A stretch of DNA of 64,000 nucleotides. It comes from Platanthera guangdongensis. Its lineage: Eukaryota; Streptophyta; Magnoliopsida; Asparagales; Orchidaceae. Below are positions 23,019-36,417 of this stretch, one piece after another; position 1 is the first letter of the stretch, and each line of letters opens with the position of its first letter. The stretch is from positions 68,952,482 to 69,016,481 of the forward strand of contig CM077153.1 of the NCBI GenBank assembly GCA_039583875.1, in the 5' to 3' direction. Below the pieces are notes generated by a model. That model did no database searches. It saw only the letters and a program-made list of their open reading frames with translations, and was not told where the DNA came from. A program made the translations under genes and the position numbers.

Positions 23019-25979
23019 ATGGCTCAAAGAGAAAACCATTCCATCAAACTCTCAATCTGTTCTAAAGAAAACTTTGGGATCTAGAAGGAAAGGGTTAGAC
23101 TCTTTATGGAGGCTGCAGATCCAAGAATATACATCACTGTATTGGAAGGACCTTTCATACCTAAGAAAGTGTCATGTCTTGATGCCAATATAAGGACACC
23201 TAAGACCTACATGGAGATGGACAAGGATGAGATAATTATGGCCTCTATGGACAAGAGGGCTCAAAACATAATTTTCAGTGCCATAGATAACTCAACATTC
23301 CAAAATCAGATTCAATGTAAAATATCTAGAGAAATGTGGGAATCTTTTAGTGTACATGGAAGGCACTGATGAGGTTTGAGATGACAAAAAATCTCTATTA
23401 AAGCAATAGTATGAAGCCTTCAGGCAAGACAAAACAAACACAATAACTGAGATCTTTGAGAAATTCTTCAAAATTGTGAACCTGAGAACCTATGGAAGAA
23501 AATTCACAACCTATGAACTGAATGATAAATTCTTGAGGTCCCTAAATAAGGAATGAGACATCAAGAAATGTTCCATCAGGGAAATGGGTAACTTAGCCAA
23601 TATAACCCAGGCTCTATTTGGCAAGCTGCTATCTCATGAAATGCAACTGAACCTCAGGAAGTCTGAAGAAGCACAGCTAAGGCTCATAGTAAGGAGAAAA
23701 CACTGGCTTTAAAGGCTAATTCATCCAGGAAAAATAGAGAAAAGACTGCACCCACAGTCAGAAAATAAACACAGACAAAAGACTCTAAAACTGCTTCAAC
23801 TGGAGAAGATATAACTGAAGAAGAATTGTCATTACTCTCCAGGCAGTTTAAGAAGATTCTGAGGAGAAAAAGGCAAGGAAGCTGGAAGGGTCTTGGTGGA
23901 GATTTCTCTCACAGGAAGACTGACCATTCAGAGAATCCCATGAAAAAGAAGTGTGGGGATATGTATGACTCTTCTCAGAATAAATAGTTTAAGACTAATG
24001 TTATTTGTTATTGCTATAACATGTCAGGGCATGTCATTGCTGAATCCCCAGTAAAAAGAAAGGAAAAAAAGACTGAAAACAGGAAGTCTAATGTACATAA
24101 GAGTGCTGATAAGAGTCTGTTAGTTAAGAAGCAGTTAACACTTTCAGAAAGTAAAATTGAATCTTCAGAGTCTAAAGAAGGGAAGCTCTAATGGACTTGA
24201 TAGCCGCTGAAGACTCAGACATGAGAATAAGAGCTCTGCTCTCCATATTTGACAGTGACTCTAAAGAGGAGGGACTCATGGACAACACCGATGAAAAGGC
24301 TCAAGATGAACACCATCCTGATGAGGTAAAATCTTCATCCAGTAGTTTAAATTCTAGTTCTTGTTCAGACTCAAACTATGAACAAGATTCAAAATCTGAG
24401 GCTGACATCAACAATATCATAGAGAAGTATGGGATATTGTTGAAAGCTCTTTTGAATAGCAAAGAACTTGTTAAAAATAAGCAAAGGAAATTATGAATCT
24501 TAGAGCTGTTGCTTTTCAGTTTAAGGATGCAACCATAAAGTTGGATCATCAAAAACTGGAATTGATAGAGTTAACTCACAGACTAGATGATCAAATTGAA
24601 ATCATTGCTGAACAAGCCAAGACAGTCAAGAACCTAGAAATAAAGCTTCTTCATGAAAGATAGCTCTTGGATAAGTTTTCCAAGCCTAAGTCAGTCTTGC
24701 CCATTATTGATATATTTTATGTACCATTTAAAAGTGGTGTATGATATACTGAGGATAATAAGATCTATAAGAAACCTGATTCAAAAGGGAAAGTCTCAAT
24801 GGATTCAGTTAAACCACCAACCAAGCATCTGACTTCTAACAAATGCAAGACATCATATGTTCCTGGACACATGATTGCTGAGTGCTCCACCAGCAAGGTT
24901 AATAAAGAGCCTTGCTGGAAAGGAACTATATTTAATGGTAACAAGGCCTATAGACCTCCACAAAGAGTGTTCAATCCAAGGAGACAAGGTATTCTTGGAT
25001 CTGGTTCCAATGCACATCACTCATTTCTGAAAGGGAAAGGTGTCAATTCTGCACCACAACCTTAGAATCTGGAAGCCAACTCTAAGTTGCACAAAAGTTC
25101 AACTTCAATTGTGCAGCCAAAGAGAAGGTATAACAGATATGAGTGTTGGTTTTGTGGGAAGGTTGGGCATTTTGCTCTATATTGTTGGTACAATCCAATA
25201 GGACCATCTTTTAGATCTCAGTCTCATGCATTCAGAAAACCTACTATGGTTCACACAGCTAAGTCTAATAAGAACCAAGGCCCCAAAACTATTTGGGTGC
25301 CTAAGGTTAACTAATTATATGATTGCAGGTGGATCCAAGAACCACAAAAATTCCAATATGGTACATGGACAGTGGTTATTCCAGGTACATGACTGGAATC
25401 AGGAGTCTACTGATAGACTATAGATTAGTAAAGGCTGGACCAAATGTGAACTTTGGTGGCTCAGGAAGAGGATACAAAAAAGGATATAGTAACATTTCTA
25501 ATGGTCTAGTGACTATCATAAAAGTGGCTTATGTAGAATGATTGAAACACAATCTGATAAGCATAACTCAGCTTTGTGATATAGGCTATGAAATAGCCTT
25601 CCATAATGATAAGTGTTTGATAAGGAAAACAAGTTATCAAGAGATCATCTTGTCAGGCATTAGGAGTGGTAACATTTATTTTCTAAATTTCTTTTATATA
25701 AATGAGGATTCTCCTGTATGCCTAGTAGCAAGTGAGAAAGACTCTTTGTGTGTGCAATGGCATAAGAGGCTATCTCACTTAAATTATAGAGCTATGAGCA
25801 AGTTATTTTCTATGGACTTAGTTAGAAATGGACCCCAACTAAAATGTTACAAAGGAGGCATGTGTCCAGCTTGTCAAAGATGCAAACAGACAAAAGTCAC
25901 CTTTAAGAGCATTCAGTACAAAGACACTGAGAGTTGTCTGTACTTACTTCATATGGATTTTCTCATGACTGGGTCATGA
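23019..25979 (+). pseudogene. SIRE-like gag-protease fragment (nonfunctional, 3'-truncated)
   Basis: ATG at 23019 begins a gag with the ENFGIWKERV-type start, interrupted at 23079 by TAG in place of the conserved Trp. Many later stops and shifts follow. A first, damaged knuckle (CYNMSGHV near 24015), an acidic Ser-rich region (24190-24480) and a second knuckle, CWFCGKVGHFALYC (25141-25190), come next. Then come protease-like YMDSGYSRYMTG (25365-25400) and a pre-integrase zinc region, QWHKRLSHLNYRAM (25757) with CPACQRCKQTK (25863). The sequence breaks off about 25979, at the very start of integrase. Long gag with two knuckles fits the SIRE/Maximus group. Confidence 0.75.
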
Positions 25980-25984
25980 CAAAA

Positions 25985-26700
25985 CCTTAAGAAGCTCAAA
26001 GGACCAAGTGAATAAGGGTCAAGGTGAAAATCACCTTGGTCTGCCTATAGTACAGCCTCACCACCAGACTTAGGGTTTGACTTTAGGGCTCCAACATGAC
26101 TTCATGACCCCACCACAACACCCTAAACCCCCTTGGGTGGTCTATAGGGTCACTAAGGACCCCATAGGGACAGGCAAAGTGGCCAAGTTGGCCTAAGTCC
26201 ACCCTAACCCTAAATGGGTCAAACTGGCCTACTTGGGGTCAGTTGACCCTTCTTTTGCCAAGAGGACCCCACACATGCCCTCCTAACCCTAAAAGGAAGT
26301 CAATGGGTCACCAGGGACCCATTGGGGTCAACACAAGAGGCTTAGTTGACCCAAGTCATCCTTAGCCCTAAAAAGGTCAAGGTGCCCTAACTAAGGGCAA
26401 TTGTCCTCTAACATGCCCAATTGACCATACCTAGACCTCCCCAAGCCCTAAGGGAGGCCAATGGTTCACCAAAGACCCATTGGGGTCAACTAAAGAGGTT
26501 ATGTTGACCCAAGTCAACCTTAATCGTAATTTGGTCAAAGCACCCTTCCTAAGGGCAGGTGACCTCCGAAGTGTCAAGACAACCCTACCCAACCCTTCAT
26601 AGATCTTAGGGGAGGCCAATGGGTCACCAAGCACCCATTGGGGTCCACCCAGAAGGTCATTTTGACCAAGGTCAGCTCCACCCTTAAAATGGGTCAAACT
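25985..26700 (+). repeat. 158-bp degenerate tandem repeat, about four copies
   Basis: The phrase CAATGGGTCACCA...GACCCATTGGGGTCAAC...TTGACCCAAGTCA recurs at 26301, 26459 and 26617, exactly 158 bp apart. A weaker copy is found near 26143 (TATAGGGTCACTAAGGACCCCATAGGG). Units are roughly 70-80% alike by eye. Confidence 0.7.
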
Positions 26701-27412
26701 AGCCTAAATTGCTAGCTCAAGCCCAATCCACTTGGGCTAAGCCCAATTAAGGTGGCTCATTGCTTTATGGGGGCTGAGAAACATCAATTTCAACCAAGGT
26801 GACTAGGAGAGAGAAGAAGCTTCATTTGCCCTTTAATGGAGGAGAGAGAAAATGGAGGAAGACCATTCATGTCCAAGGAAGACTAAGAGACCCTCCCTCC
26901 ATCTCCAAGGGGGCTGATTCAACTCCCCATTCAATCAGGGGAAGTTCAGGGGCCATTTTGGTGGTTGTTCACGGCCAGAACAGCGAACCCAACCATGGCC
27001 GAGTGAAGCTTTCAATGGCCATTGATGGCCATTGATGGCTTGGCCTCTCCCCTTCTCAACTGGTGTTTTAAACACCATCAGTGGCATGAGAGGAGCCCTT
27101 CCCACCATTTACCTGGAGATTTTGAGACCCTCTATAGTGCAGTTGCAGAAACCCGAGCAGCGCCACCACCACCATGGAAACCCGGCAATCAACTCGACTC
27201 TAGACCACCAATAAGGTCCTCCCTTGCTCCTTCTATATGTAGATCATAGGATTCAAAAGGGAAGAGAATCGGGATCAATTGAGCACGATCAAAGCTCTCA
27301 ATTTCTCTAGTTTTCCAAAAATAAATAACCTATCTGGATTGCCAGAATCCACCCCTCCGGCGGCTGTGCCGCCGCTGGCAATAGCCACCACCTCGACGGA
27401 GGTGGTGGTGGC

Positions 27413-27454
27413 GGTGGCCGGGCACAGAGGTGGCCGGGCACAGAGGTGGCCGGG
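27413..27454 (+). repeat. 16-bp GC-rich tandem repeat
   Basis: GGTGGCCGGGCACAGA occurs twice plus a partial third copy, next to a GGTGGTGGTGGCGGTGG stretch. Simple local duplication. Confidence 0.7.
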
Positions 27455-29954
27455 TGGATAGCTATGGCGGCTGGAAGATGCTCCAGGTTGTGTGAATCTT
27501 GGCTGTTAGCTGGAGGTAGAAGATGAGCCAGCGGTGTCGGATCTATGCCAAGATTTGTGCAAGGCCAAAATTTATATATTATATTAGAACTATTTTTTAC
27601 CCTTATAAATCAATCATAGTAGGAAATATTTTAAAAATACCTAGGTGCTATTTTAGATAAAATGATCAACATAAAAATTGTATCTCTATGGGTATACTTT
27701 ATTTTAAAATTGATTTCATCCAATTTTAGTTGGTGGTTTAACCACAACACTCATTTTGGTGGGATCTATACCTAGGTCTAGTCAGAGACTTAAATGTGTG
27801 CCCCCACTTCACCATATGTCCAAATGATCTAAAATTTGGACATGGAGTCATTCTAACCTATACCTAGGTCATGCCCAAAATTGGGAATTTTTGGAGACAC
27901 GTTTTCTATAGTTTTTGAAATTAATTAATAATCCTAGGGTAATTTAATTAGGGGACCTAATTAACTCCAAACCATACCAAATTTTGGTGATTAGTCTTTG
28001 AGGTCATCATAAGGATCTGTATAATTTTTCATCTCTTTTGGTGTCAATTTGGTTTGGAAATAAACAAACCCTAGCCTTGCCCTAAAAGGGGTATTTAGGT
28101 CAAAAGTGCCCCATGTGGGTTTGAGTGGTCAAACCACATCAACAGAGGTTGCAATTTGGGCCACTGATTTGACATGACATTTAACACCCTCATAAGGATT
28201 ATGGGGTAGATTAGGGTGGATTTGCCCATGGACCCAAGTTCTAACCCCAAGGTTGAACTTTGGGGGCTTGTGAAGGACATAGGGGGTTATGTTCTTGGAT
28301 GGACTTGGGGATCAGTCCAAGAAATCTTAGTGTGGTGAAATGCCCTAGGAAGGGATATGGTGGTACTTAGACACATCGACCCCACATAAACCACTTAATA
28401 AGTATTTATGACTTTAAACTGCATAAATTATCTTATGGGTCAAATGACCTTGAATCTTGATGATATTTTTGTATGGTTTATTTCATAGTATTATTAACCT
28501 CTGATATTTATCTTATGGTGTTTAGAGATCTGTATATCATCCTTGTAGTAGTAACTTCCATAATGCCCTTTTGATGTTAATGATGAAAATATGATGTATA
28601 GGGGGTAGAATGGTTTTAAATTCTGCAATAGATAATCAAATGACATTATGTTGCACTAGAAGATTATTTGGAGTGGTTGAAGCTTTATTTGTAGTACCTC
28701 CTTTGTGAAGTAAATTAGTGCACCTTACCTGGATAAATAGGAAATAAATACAATAGCTTGCTGGAAAATTGTGATACTTAGTCAAGGAACATATTAGGGC
28801 ATATAGAAGCATGGAATAATTGTTAAATGTTGTCTAATTGATATTGCAATGGTGTGTCCTCATAAAGTCCCTTATGATGGTTTTCATTAGGATAATATTT
28901 TACCTGGTTTACTTACTTGTGAATTTCATGAAACTTAGGAAGTGAAGTTTTAAAATCATATTGTAGCTCTGCTAATTTTGAGGAATTTTTGGACTAATAT
29001 TTTTGGTACTTGCTTCAATAACCCTATTTATATGAATTATTTTGGAATAAATATTTAGAGGTCAAAAGTTTTATGAAAGTTTATGATATTTGGTATTCAC
29101 TGATATCTTATTATCCTACAATGTTCATAATTTTTGAATGGTCATACCCTAAGTAAATCTAGTACCTCATGTTCAAATCACCCATGGAATAATTTTGGGA
29201 AAAAGTATTTAAATGCCAAATTTAATTAGAAAATCATGAATTTCTAGATTTGGACTAAATATATCATGGTAGACCCTCAATAAATATTATAGGGCTTTTG
29301 GATGAAAGAATTGGATTACCTCCTTTCATGTACATCATATAGCTTAGGATGGTCTACACATAGTAAAACTGCAAAATGAACTCAGAGAGTTGGATATTAG
29401 GCTATTGGTTGAGGTTAGGTACTAAGGAGTTCATCATTGGGAATAATGTTGAGATAACTAGAGTAGGTGGTGCTCGGGTTCGATGAAAGTTCATCTTTCC
29501 CGCTGAGAGGAAGAGTCAAAATACACTAGGGTTAGATCCAGGGTAATATTAAAAAGGGATCGGGGATCGGGTATTAACCAATAACAGTAAGTGCCTTGCG
29601 AAAGGGAGCTTTGGGATTCAGCGCATCATAGTTCCTAGTGCCCTCGAGAGCCCTTTAGGGGGAATACCTTGGGAAATCCTGGGATAACCTAAACTGTAAG
29701 TAAAATCAATGTTTAACTTCAACTAGTATAACTAGGGTTTCACATTCACACACCCTGTTAGCTCGGGAGGTTGCTTGGGCTAGTTTGATTAGACATCCGA
29801 ACTGTAGGTTCGAAAGGTAGATGTAACAGATGGGATAGTCCAGGGAGATGGTGGTTCGAAAGGATTTGGATACATAAATAAGGTGGTCGGTCTTCGGTAT
29901 TGGACGGTCGTTCACACCGACGTCAATACATTGACTCGGTAGGTGTGGTTGACA

Positions 29955-32125
29955 TGTAACACCTCCCCTGTAATGACCATATAATATGGGTCCGGCCGGG
30001 GCCCCACAACATACGGACGCCACAGCTTTAGCATTAAAAGATGATATTAACTACCCAACTCAAAACTCAGAGTAAAGCAACAGCGGAAACATACCAAAAA
30101 AACAAGAAGTTATCCACTACCAAACAGGAGTATCAAAATGTCCTTAAGGCCTTACACAAAATAAGTCTATGACCACAAGGTCAAACATCAACGTGCAAAA
30201 GCATCCCTAGGCTACCTCGACATGTAAGCCGGAAATCCCAAAATCTTGGAGCATCACAGTCAAGAATAAAATAGCTAGTAAGCATGGTAATCACTTCATG
30301 AGGCTTAGGAATTTTCGGCCGTAGCACTTACTCCCTCTCGCGATCCTTACCCTGTAAACATTTGGGGTAACGTGGGTCAGCAAAGGCTGACCTCTACTGT
30401 GTAACCAACACATCTCCTCCCAGCCGCACCTAACAGATCATGGGGTACACCTCGTATGCCATATATATATATAAATATATAAAGCTTTAAAATAGGTTTG
30501 GATGTCTCAAACAACAAACATGTTTTCTATGTTGATGATATAATTAAAGGGGCCTACTATGCAGCATGTATGCAAACCCGGGCTTCACCCAAGGCACCCT
30601 ATCGCGTATGCATCTAGCACATCATCATAACATGTCAACTGGGTACTTCCAATTTCCCCCATCGGTGTTAAGCCGCAAACAAAAGGGTACTGCAATTCCC
30701 CTAATGGCATACAAGCCGCCATATGAAAATATTGCGAAGGCCCCACCCTCTCATGGGTCTTAGGCCCAGGTTTGCCTGCAAACTCTGAATTTGCATATCA
30801 GGATTCCATCTCACACAAAAACCGATTCTAAGAACCCTCTCCGAACCCCACCCGCTCGTGGGCTTCATCGCCCGGGATTGTCTTATGCTTGGCGTCCTCG
30901 TCAGTCTCAGAGAAGGGGACTAGTATCGCCGGGACACTCTCTCCACATGACTTGCACATCACGGGATAGCCAGCTGACCACGGAGACAAAGCCGCACCTT
31001 AGTACATCACAATTCATAGCCTTTCCCCGCCCTAATCCATCATTCGTACTGCAATGTTCCCGCGCAGCAAGGAAACCATCTACCGCCAACGCATAGCTAA
31101 CCTTGTCCGGTTCTGGCTACACATACTTACTCAGAAAAGGCGGAAAACACATACATCACAAACGACATTTTGCCGCAACGGATTTCTAAAAAATCCTTAA
31201 GGCTCGCTATTCAACATCACCGAGTGGGACTAACGTTCGCGACTACGACTTCACCCACAATGCCTAATCTGCTAACAGAGTGGATCTCTAATGCAAAATC
31301 ATGTCACGAACGGACAAAATCGACCCGGTGGTTCCTCTTGAACTATGGCGACCCAAACCCCTCTCATTTGAGAGATTTGGTGCCCAAGAGCTTGAAAAGC
31401 AAGAAAGAAAAGAGATGTTATGCACGCATCGTAGAAACCGAGAGAAGAAATATCGTTACCTTACGACCTCTCCTCCTAGCCATGGAATCCTTGCTTTGAA
31501 CGGTTTGACACGAGCGCCTCCACGCCCTCTCCATGGATCCAGTCTCGGAATGATGATCGGAGCTCCAAAGCTTCTTCAATGGCGGTGGAATACCTTCTCC
31601 TTCCTGCTCCTCACTCTCACCCAACCCTAAGTCAACTCTCCAAATGAGAAGAAAATGAATGGGAAGGGGCTCTCAGCCCTAATATAATCTTTTGGGCGTA
31701 AGATCCTGGCCCCTTAGATCGGGTTTAAGGAAGGATCGGGCGACCACGAAATAAAAATGATGGACCTGCACCCGTTCGCACAATCAGTGATGCACGACCA
31801 GTGGTCATGCGCACTGAATCACATGATCGTGTGATCCACACTGGAAGAACTCTAGAACAGCTAGAATCAACACACATGAGCAGTGGCGCACGACCCGTGG
31901 TCGTGCGCACTATGTCCAATGGTCGTGCGTTTGACCCAGGCAAAACTCAAAAAAATGGAGAATAGAGCGCACGATCAGTGGCGCATGGCCAGTGGTCGTG
32001 CGCACTGGATCCCATGATCGTGCGCACTGAATCCAATGCCGAGCTCAACGACCTACTGCTAGTGGTCCCTCTACCGCCGGGTGCTAGCTTCCAGCGACTC
32101 CAGGTCTGAAAACTGTGGTGTTACA
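29955..32125 (-). repeat. 3' LTR of the chromovirus
   Basis: TGTAACACCTCCCCTG...GGTGTTACA, 2171 bp, homologous to 36418-37348 and to the LTR at 5697. U3 (31740-32060) carries palindromic GCGCACGACC...GGTCGTGCGC words; the copy at 31886-31908 is a perfect 10-bp-arm stem with a 3-base turn. Confidence 0.88.
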
Positions 32126-32126
32126 A

Positions 32127-32139
32127 CTCCTCCCCCCTT
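32127..32139 (-). other. Polypurine tract of the chromovirus
   Basis: CTCCTCCCCCCTT on the plus strand, so AAGGGGGGAGGAG on the element's sense strand, two bases from the 3' LTR. Confidence 0.85.
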
Positions 32140-32279
32140 ACAAGAATTTCATTCCAGAAATTAATCTTCATATAAGAAGACAGCAAGAAAATTATTATAA
32201 CAAATAAAACAACCATTTCTAATCAAGAAATCAGCCGAAATAATATTGCAACGTCTCATAACACTGTTGCTACATACCA

Positions 32280-33430
32280 GGTACTGTTTCAACCCAGCCT
32301 TACACAAATAACTCGGGATAGTTCTCGCACATTGCTTGCTTACGCTCCCAAGAGAACTCGTCATGCCCGCAGTTATCCCAATGCACCTTCACGGGCTTAA
32401 CTTCTTATTTCTGCAACTTCCGAACTTCTGTATTCTCTATACTAACTAGATGAAATCTCGTCCCCAAGTCCTCTTCTATCAGCACCGACGCCGATTCGAT
32501 CACCATACTAGCCTCAACTAAGGCTTTCCTCAAGTCGGAGACATGGAAAACATCATGTAGTCCACTCAACTCTATGGACAATGCCAATCGGTACGCTGCT
32601 TCTCCCACCCATTCTATAACCTCGAAAGGTCCAAAAACCTCGGACTCAACTTCTTGAGTCGGCGAATCCACGAAACGACTTTGAACAACTTGATCTTTAG
32701 ATTGACCCAGTCGCCTGCCGTGAACTCCACCTTCCTGTGGCGAGCATTAAAATATTTTGCTTGCCGATCTTGAGCAACCTTCATGCGCTCTTGAATGGTT
32801 CGCACCAACTCACATGCATCAGCTACCACTTCTTCCCAAAAGTTTGGTGTCTCCCGCCTCTGTCCAAGACATTGGTGTTTGATACCGCCTCCCATACAAA
32901 GCTTCGTACGGTGCCATCTTTATACTTGCTTGGAAACTGTTGTTATAAGCGAACTCTACCAAGAAGAGGCGATCTTCCCACTTCTTACCGAAGTCAAAAG
33001 TACACATCCTCAGGATATCATCCATAGTACGGTTCGTTCATTTGGTTTGCCCATCAGTTTGAGGGTGGAAAGTGGTACTGAACTTGAGCTTCGAGCTCAG
33101 ACTCTTCTGAACCAACCTCCAGTCCTTGGACGTGAACTGTCCATCGCGATCACTAACTATACTCTTAGGAATTTCATGTAGCCGCGTGATGTTGCCAACA
33201 TACAACTCTGCGGGCTTCTCCACACGGTGCTATTTCCAGATTGGGATGAAGTGAGCCACTTTCGTCAAGCGATCCACGATCACCCAAATCGCTTTGTTAC
33301 CCTGCTGCGACCTAGGTAACCCATTTACCAAATCCATGGAAATGTCATCAAATTTCCACTCGGGAGTATGAAGAGGCTTCAGGAACCCGCCCGGCTTCTA
33401 ACACTCAGCCTTCACTAGGCCCAAGTTTGG
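32280..33430 (-). pseudogene. Chromovirus integrase and C-terminal tail (nonfunctional)
   Basis: From right to left: DDISMDLVNGLPRS near 33330-33360 (first catalytic D), KSIVSDRDGQFTSK near 33125-33165 (second D), HPQTDGQTK near 33040-33065 (glutamate region; a TGA follows where the E-containing motif should start). Then YNNSFQASIKMAPYEALYGR near 32900-32950, the GPFEVIEWVGEAAYRLAL block near 32580-32630 and LHDVFHVSDLRK near 32530-32555. It ends with a chromodomain-like KVHWDNCGHDEFSWER near 32340-32390. Several stops and frameshifts break it. Chromodomain integrases direct insertion to particular chromatin; this copy is dead. Confidence 0.8.
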
Positions 33431-33630
33431 CACTGAATCACGTACAAAGCTACATCCCACATCAAACCAGGTCACCAAAAGGATTTCTTCATATCCACGT
33501 ACATCTTTGTACTGCCCGGGTGAATGGAGTACTTTGTAAAGTGAGCCTCAAACTTCAACTCCTCATGAAGTTTGCCGAACTGCGGTACAAAAATCCTTCC
33601 ATCCTTCCTCAGAATCCCTTCGATCAGCAC

Positions 33631-35770
33631 TCAGGCGCTACTCTCGCCCTTTTGAGTTTCCATCACGTATGGCAGGAACTCCACATGCAAATAGGTCATT
33701 TCCCGAATACGATCGGACAAGTCATTCTGCATCTCAATCCAGTTCAACCGAGCCACACTATACTCGCCTCTTGCTACACACTCCATATCAAGGGACTCCC
33801 AGTACCGCATCAACCGCTCATCATGAGCTTCAATCCAACTCCCTTGACCAAAATATTTCCGACTCAAGGAATCCTCCACCATGTTGGCTTTTCCTGGAGT
33901 ATACTAAATCACCACTTCATAGTCTCCAAGGAACTCGACCCATCTGCACTGTCACATATTCAAGTCCTTCTGATCTAGAAGATACTTCGGGCTCTTGTGA
34001 TCCGTGAAGATCTCCACTCTCGCACCGTACACATAGTGCCGCCATAACTTTAACACAAAAATTACCGCCGCCAACTCCAAATCATGGACGGGATAATTCC
34101 TCTCTTGAGGCTTTAGCTGCCTAAACCCAAAATCTATCACGCTGCCATGTTGCACCAACACGCAACTCAAACCGCATCCAGAGGCGTCATTAAAAATCTG
34201 AAATCCTTTAGTCCCTTTAGGAAGGCTTAGGATTGGTGCCGCCATTAGCCTCCCCTTTAGAGTGTCAAACGCCTGACTAAACTCTGGAGTCCAAAGGAAT
34301 TTCTGGTCTTTACGAGTTAGAGATATGAGGGGTAGGGCTATCCGCGAAAAGTTTTCCACAAACCTTCTATAGTACCTGGCTAGTCTAAGAAAACTTCAGA
34401 CTTCCGGCACGGTTCTCAAAATTGGCCAATCTCTGATGGCTTCAACTTTCGCCGGATCCACCGCCACCCCATCACCACTAATCACATGGCACAGAAAAGC
34501 CACCTTATCCCACCAGAACTCGAACTTCGAGAACTTTGCATAAAGATGGTTCTCTCTCAACATTTGCAAGACCACACTCAAGTGAGTCTCATGCTCGGCC
34601 TCCGACTTGGAGTACCCCAAGATATCGTCAAAGAAGACCACTATAAAAGAGTCCAAGTACTCCTGAAATACTCGATTCATCAAGTCCATGAAGATGGATG
34701 GCGCGTTCATCAACCCGAATGACATCACCGAGAACTCAATGTGACCATACCTCGTACCAAAAGCTGTCTTGGGTATGTCCTAGTCTCGAATTCCCAACTG
34801 ATAGTACCTTGACTTTAGATCCAACTTAGAATACACCACCGACACCACCAACTGGTTGAACAAGTTGTCTATCCGAGGAATCGGATACTTATTCTTGATA
34901 GTCAATTTATTCAACTCTCGGTAGTCTATGCTCAACCGTATACTACCATCCTTCTTTTTCACGAATAGCATTGGTGTTCTCCACGGTGAAGAACTGGGTC
35001 TAAAACACCCTAGCTCCAATAGTTCTTGCAACTGTACTTTGAGTTTGACCAACTTCTTTGGTGCCATCTTAAAAGGAGGGCGTGATACCGGCCTAGCCTC
35101 CGGAACTAACTCGATCGAGAAATCAATCTCCCGTCGAGGACGTGCTCCAGGAAGCTCCTCAGGGAACACATCCTCGTACTCCGCCACTGCTGGCACTTCC
35201 CCAAGTGATACCTTGGAAAGGTGAAACTCCAACAATGCTACAAGAGATACTCCCCCCTGGTTAACCGCCCGTACCAAATGCATGTCTGAAATCAAGGAAA
35301 AGACCGCTCCACTGAGGCCCTCAAACTTAACTTCTGACCGCACTTCACCCCTCAGGGTCAATACCTTAGACAGGCAGTCACTATTGGCACGTTGATCTGC
35401 AATCCAGTCCATTCCCGAAATGACATAAAACTCCACCAACGATAAAACCGCTGCTATCACCGTGAAGTCAACTCCGTACAGACTCCAACAACTACGCCCC
35501 TTCGCCCCGGTAGTCATGAATGACCTATTGGGCATGCGCACCTTCATCTCTGCATCCGCCAAGAATGGCTCAACTCCAATCCTCTGTATAAAGCATTCCG
35601 CAAGGACAGAGTGTGACGCTCCTGTATCAAACAGTACCCTAGCGGGATACTCGAAAACTAACACAAAGCATGTCACCACATCGGGTTGGCGGATCGCTTC
35701 CTGCTGCCCAAGGTTATACGCCCTTGGCTGCACGGGTTGGAAACGAGAAGCGCTAGACTCTGTCATTATT
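33631..35770 (-). pseudogene. Chromovirus protease, reverse transcriptase and RNase H (nonfunctional)
   Basis: Protease: [12 protein letters not shown] near 35590-35640. The RT begins with the Tekay-type [14 protein letters not shown] near 35050-35100, then [20 protein letters not shown] and [15 protein letters not shown] stop near 34780 interrupts it. The RT resumes with [13 protein letters not shown] and the catalytic block [12 protein letters not shown] near 34615-34650, with Phe where Ile/Val is usual. RNase H: FNDASGCGLSCVLVQ near 34160-34205 (F-N-D for the usual F-x-D) and FTDHKSPKYLLDQKDL near 33960-34005. Stops near 34395, 33950, 33905 and 33630 inactivate it. Confidence 0.82.
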
Positions 35771-36402
35771 CCTTTATCTGAATTCTTGTAGGGATGGGAC
35801 TTCTTCTTCGACTTACTCCTTTCAGTTCTTCATTGAGATTGAGAAAGCTTTCCTTCTCCCTGATTTGCTGTGAAACCCTTACGATATTGGTTCGCTCCAA
35901 ATGACTCTCCAGTGTTCTGGCCGCCTCAACCAGCTCGTTGAAACTAGCATTCTTCATGGCGATGAGGGGTTGTATCAGATTCTCCCTTAGCCCATGGTAG
36001 AAGAGGTTATCCCTCTCCTCATCGTCTATCATTGTCATTCCAGCATAACTACCCAGTCGAGTAAACTCCTGAACATACTCGTCCACCGTCTTATCCCGCT
36101 GCACCAAGTGTAGAAATTGCCTTTGAAGGGCCAACCTCTTCGATGTAGGAAAGTACTTCTAAAGAAAGCATTCCCAAACTCTTCCATGGACGGGGTGCGT
36201 GCAGGAAACTGACGACCGCTATGGCTCACCTACCACAGCTAGCATCACCCTCCAACATGAAACTTGCAAACTCAGCTTGCTTCTAGTCGCACAACTAGAC
36301 AATAGGACACTCACGGTCCTGCGATACTCCTATGTGGATAACTTCTTAACGCACTTCATTTAGGAAATTCATCCACGAAGACATACCTTGGACACTAACT
36401 TA
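35766..36402 (-). pseudogene. Chromovirus gag (nonfunctional)
   Basis: The stretch FLHLVQRDKTVDEYVQEFTRL near 36050-36110 is the Retrotrans_gag pattern also seen in the gag at 44.9-46.1 kb. It continues to a Lys/Glu-rich tail near 35770. The first part is in another frame and broken, and no zinc knuckle can be read. Gag would package the element RNA. Confidence 0.7.
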
Positions 36403-36414
36403 GCTCTGATACCA
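36403..36414 (-). other. Primer-binding site, tRNA-iMet
   Basis: On the minus strand TGGTATCAGAGC, three bases inside the 5' LTR end. It confirms the orientation of the element. Confidence 0.88.
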
Positions 36415-36417
36415 AAT

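Larger units (their letters stand above)
25980..29954. other. Unassigned 4-kb block, possibly a long solo LTR
   Basis: No coding sequence I can support. The start contains a 158-bp tandem repeat (about 25985-26700). Positions 26790-27250 resemble untranslated leader DNA (GAGAGAGAAG, GGAGAGAGAAAATGGAGG). After about 27550 it is AT-rich with many stop codons. The block abuts a truncated copia on the left and a chromovirus LTR on the right, so both original edges are lost. The solo-LTR reading is an inference. Confidence 0.3.

Noticed and set aside
26799..27461. Short frames suggesting a host gene at 26.8-27.5 kb
   Set aside because: No domain, no splice structure, several frames overlapping, and embedded in an LTR-like block.
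30900..31630. Several 60-110 codon open frames inside the chromovirus LTR
   Set aside because: Located in LTR U3-R DNA, present on both strands, with no motif and not conserved in frame in the copies at 5697 or 36418.
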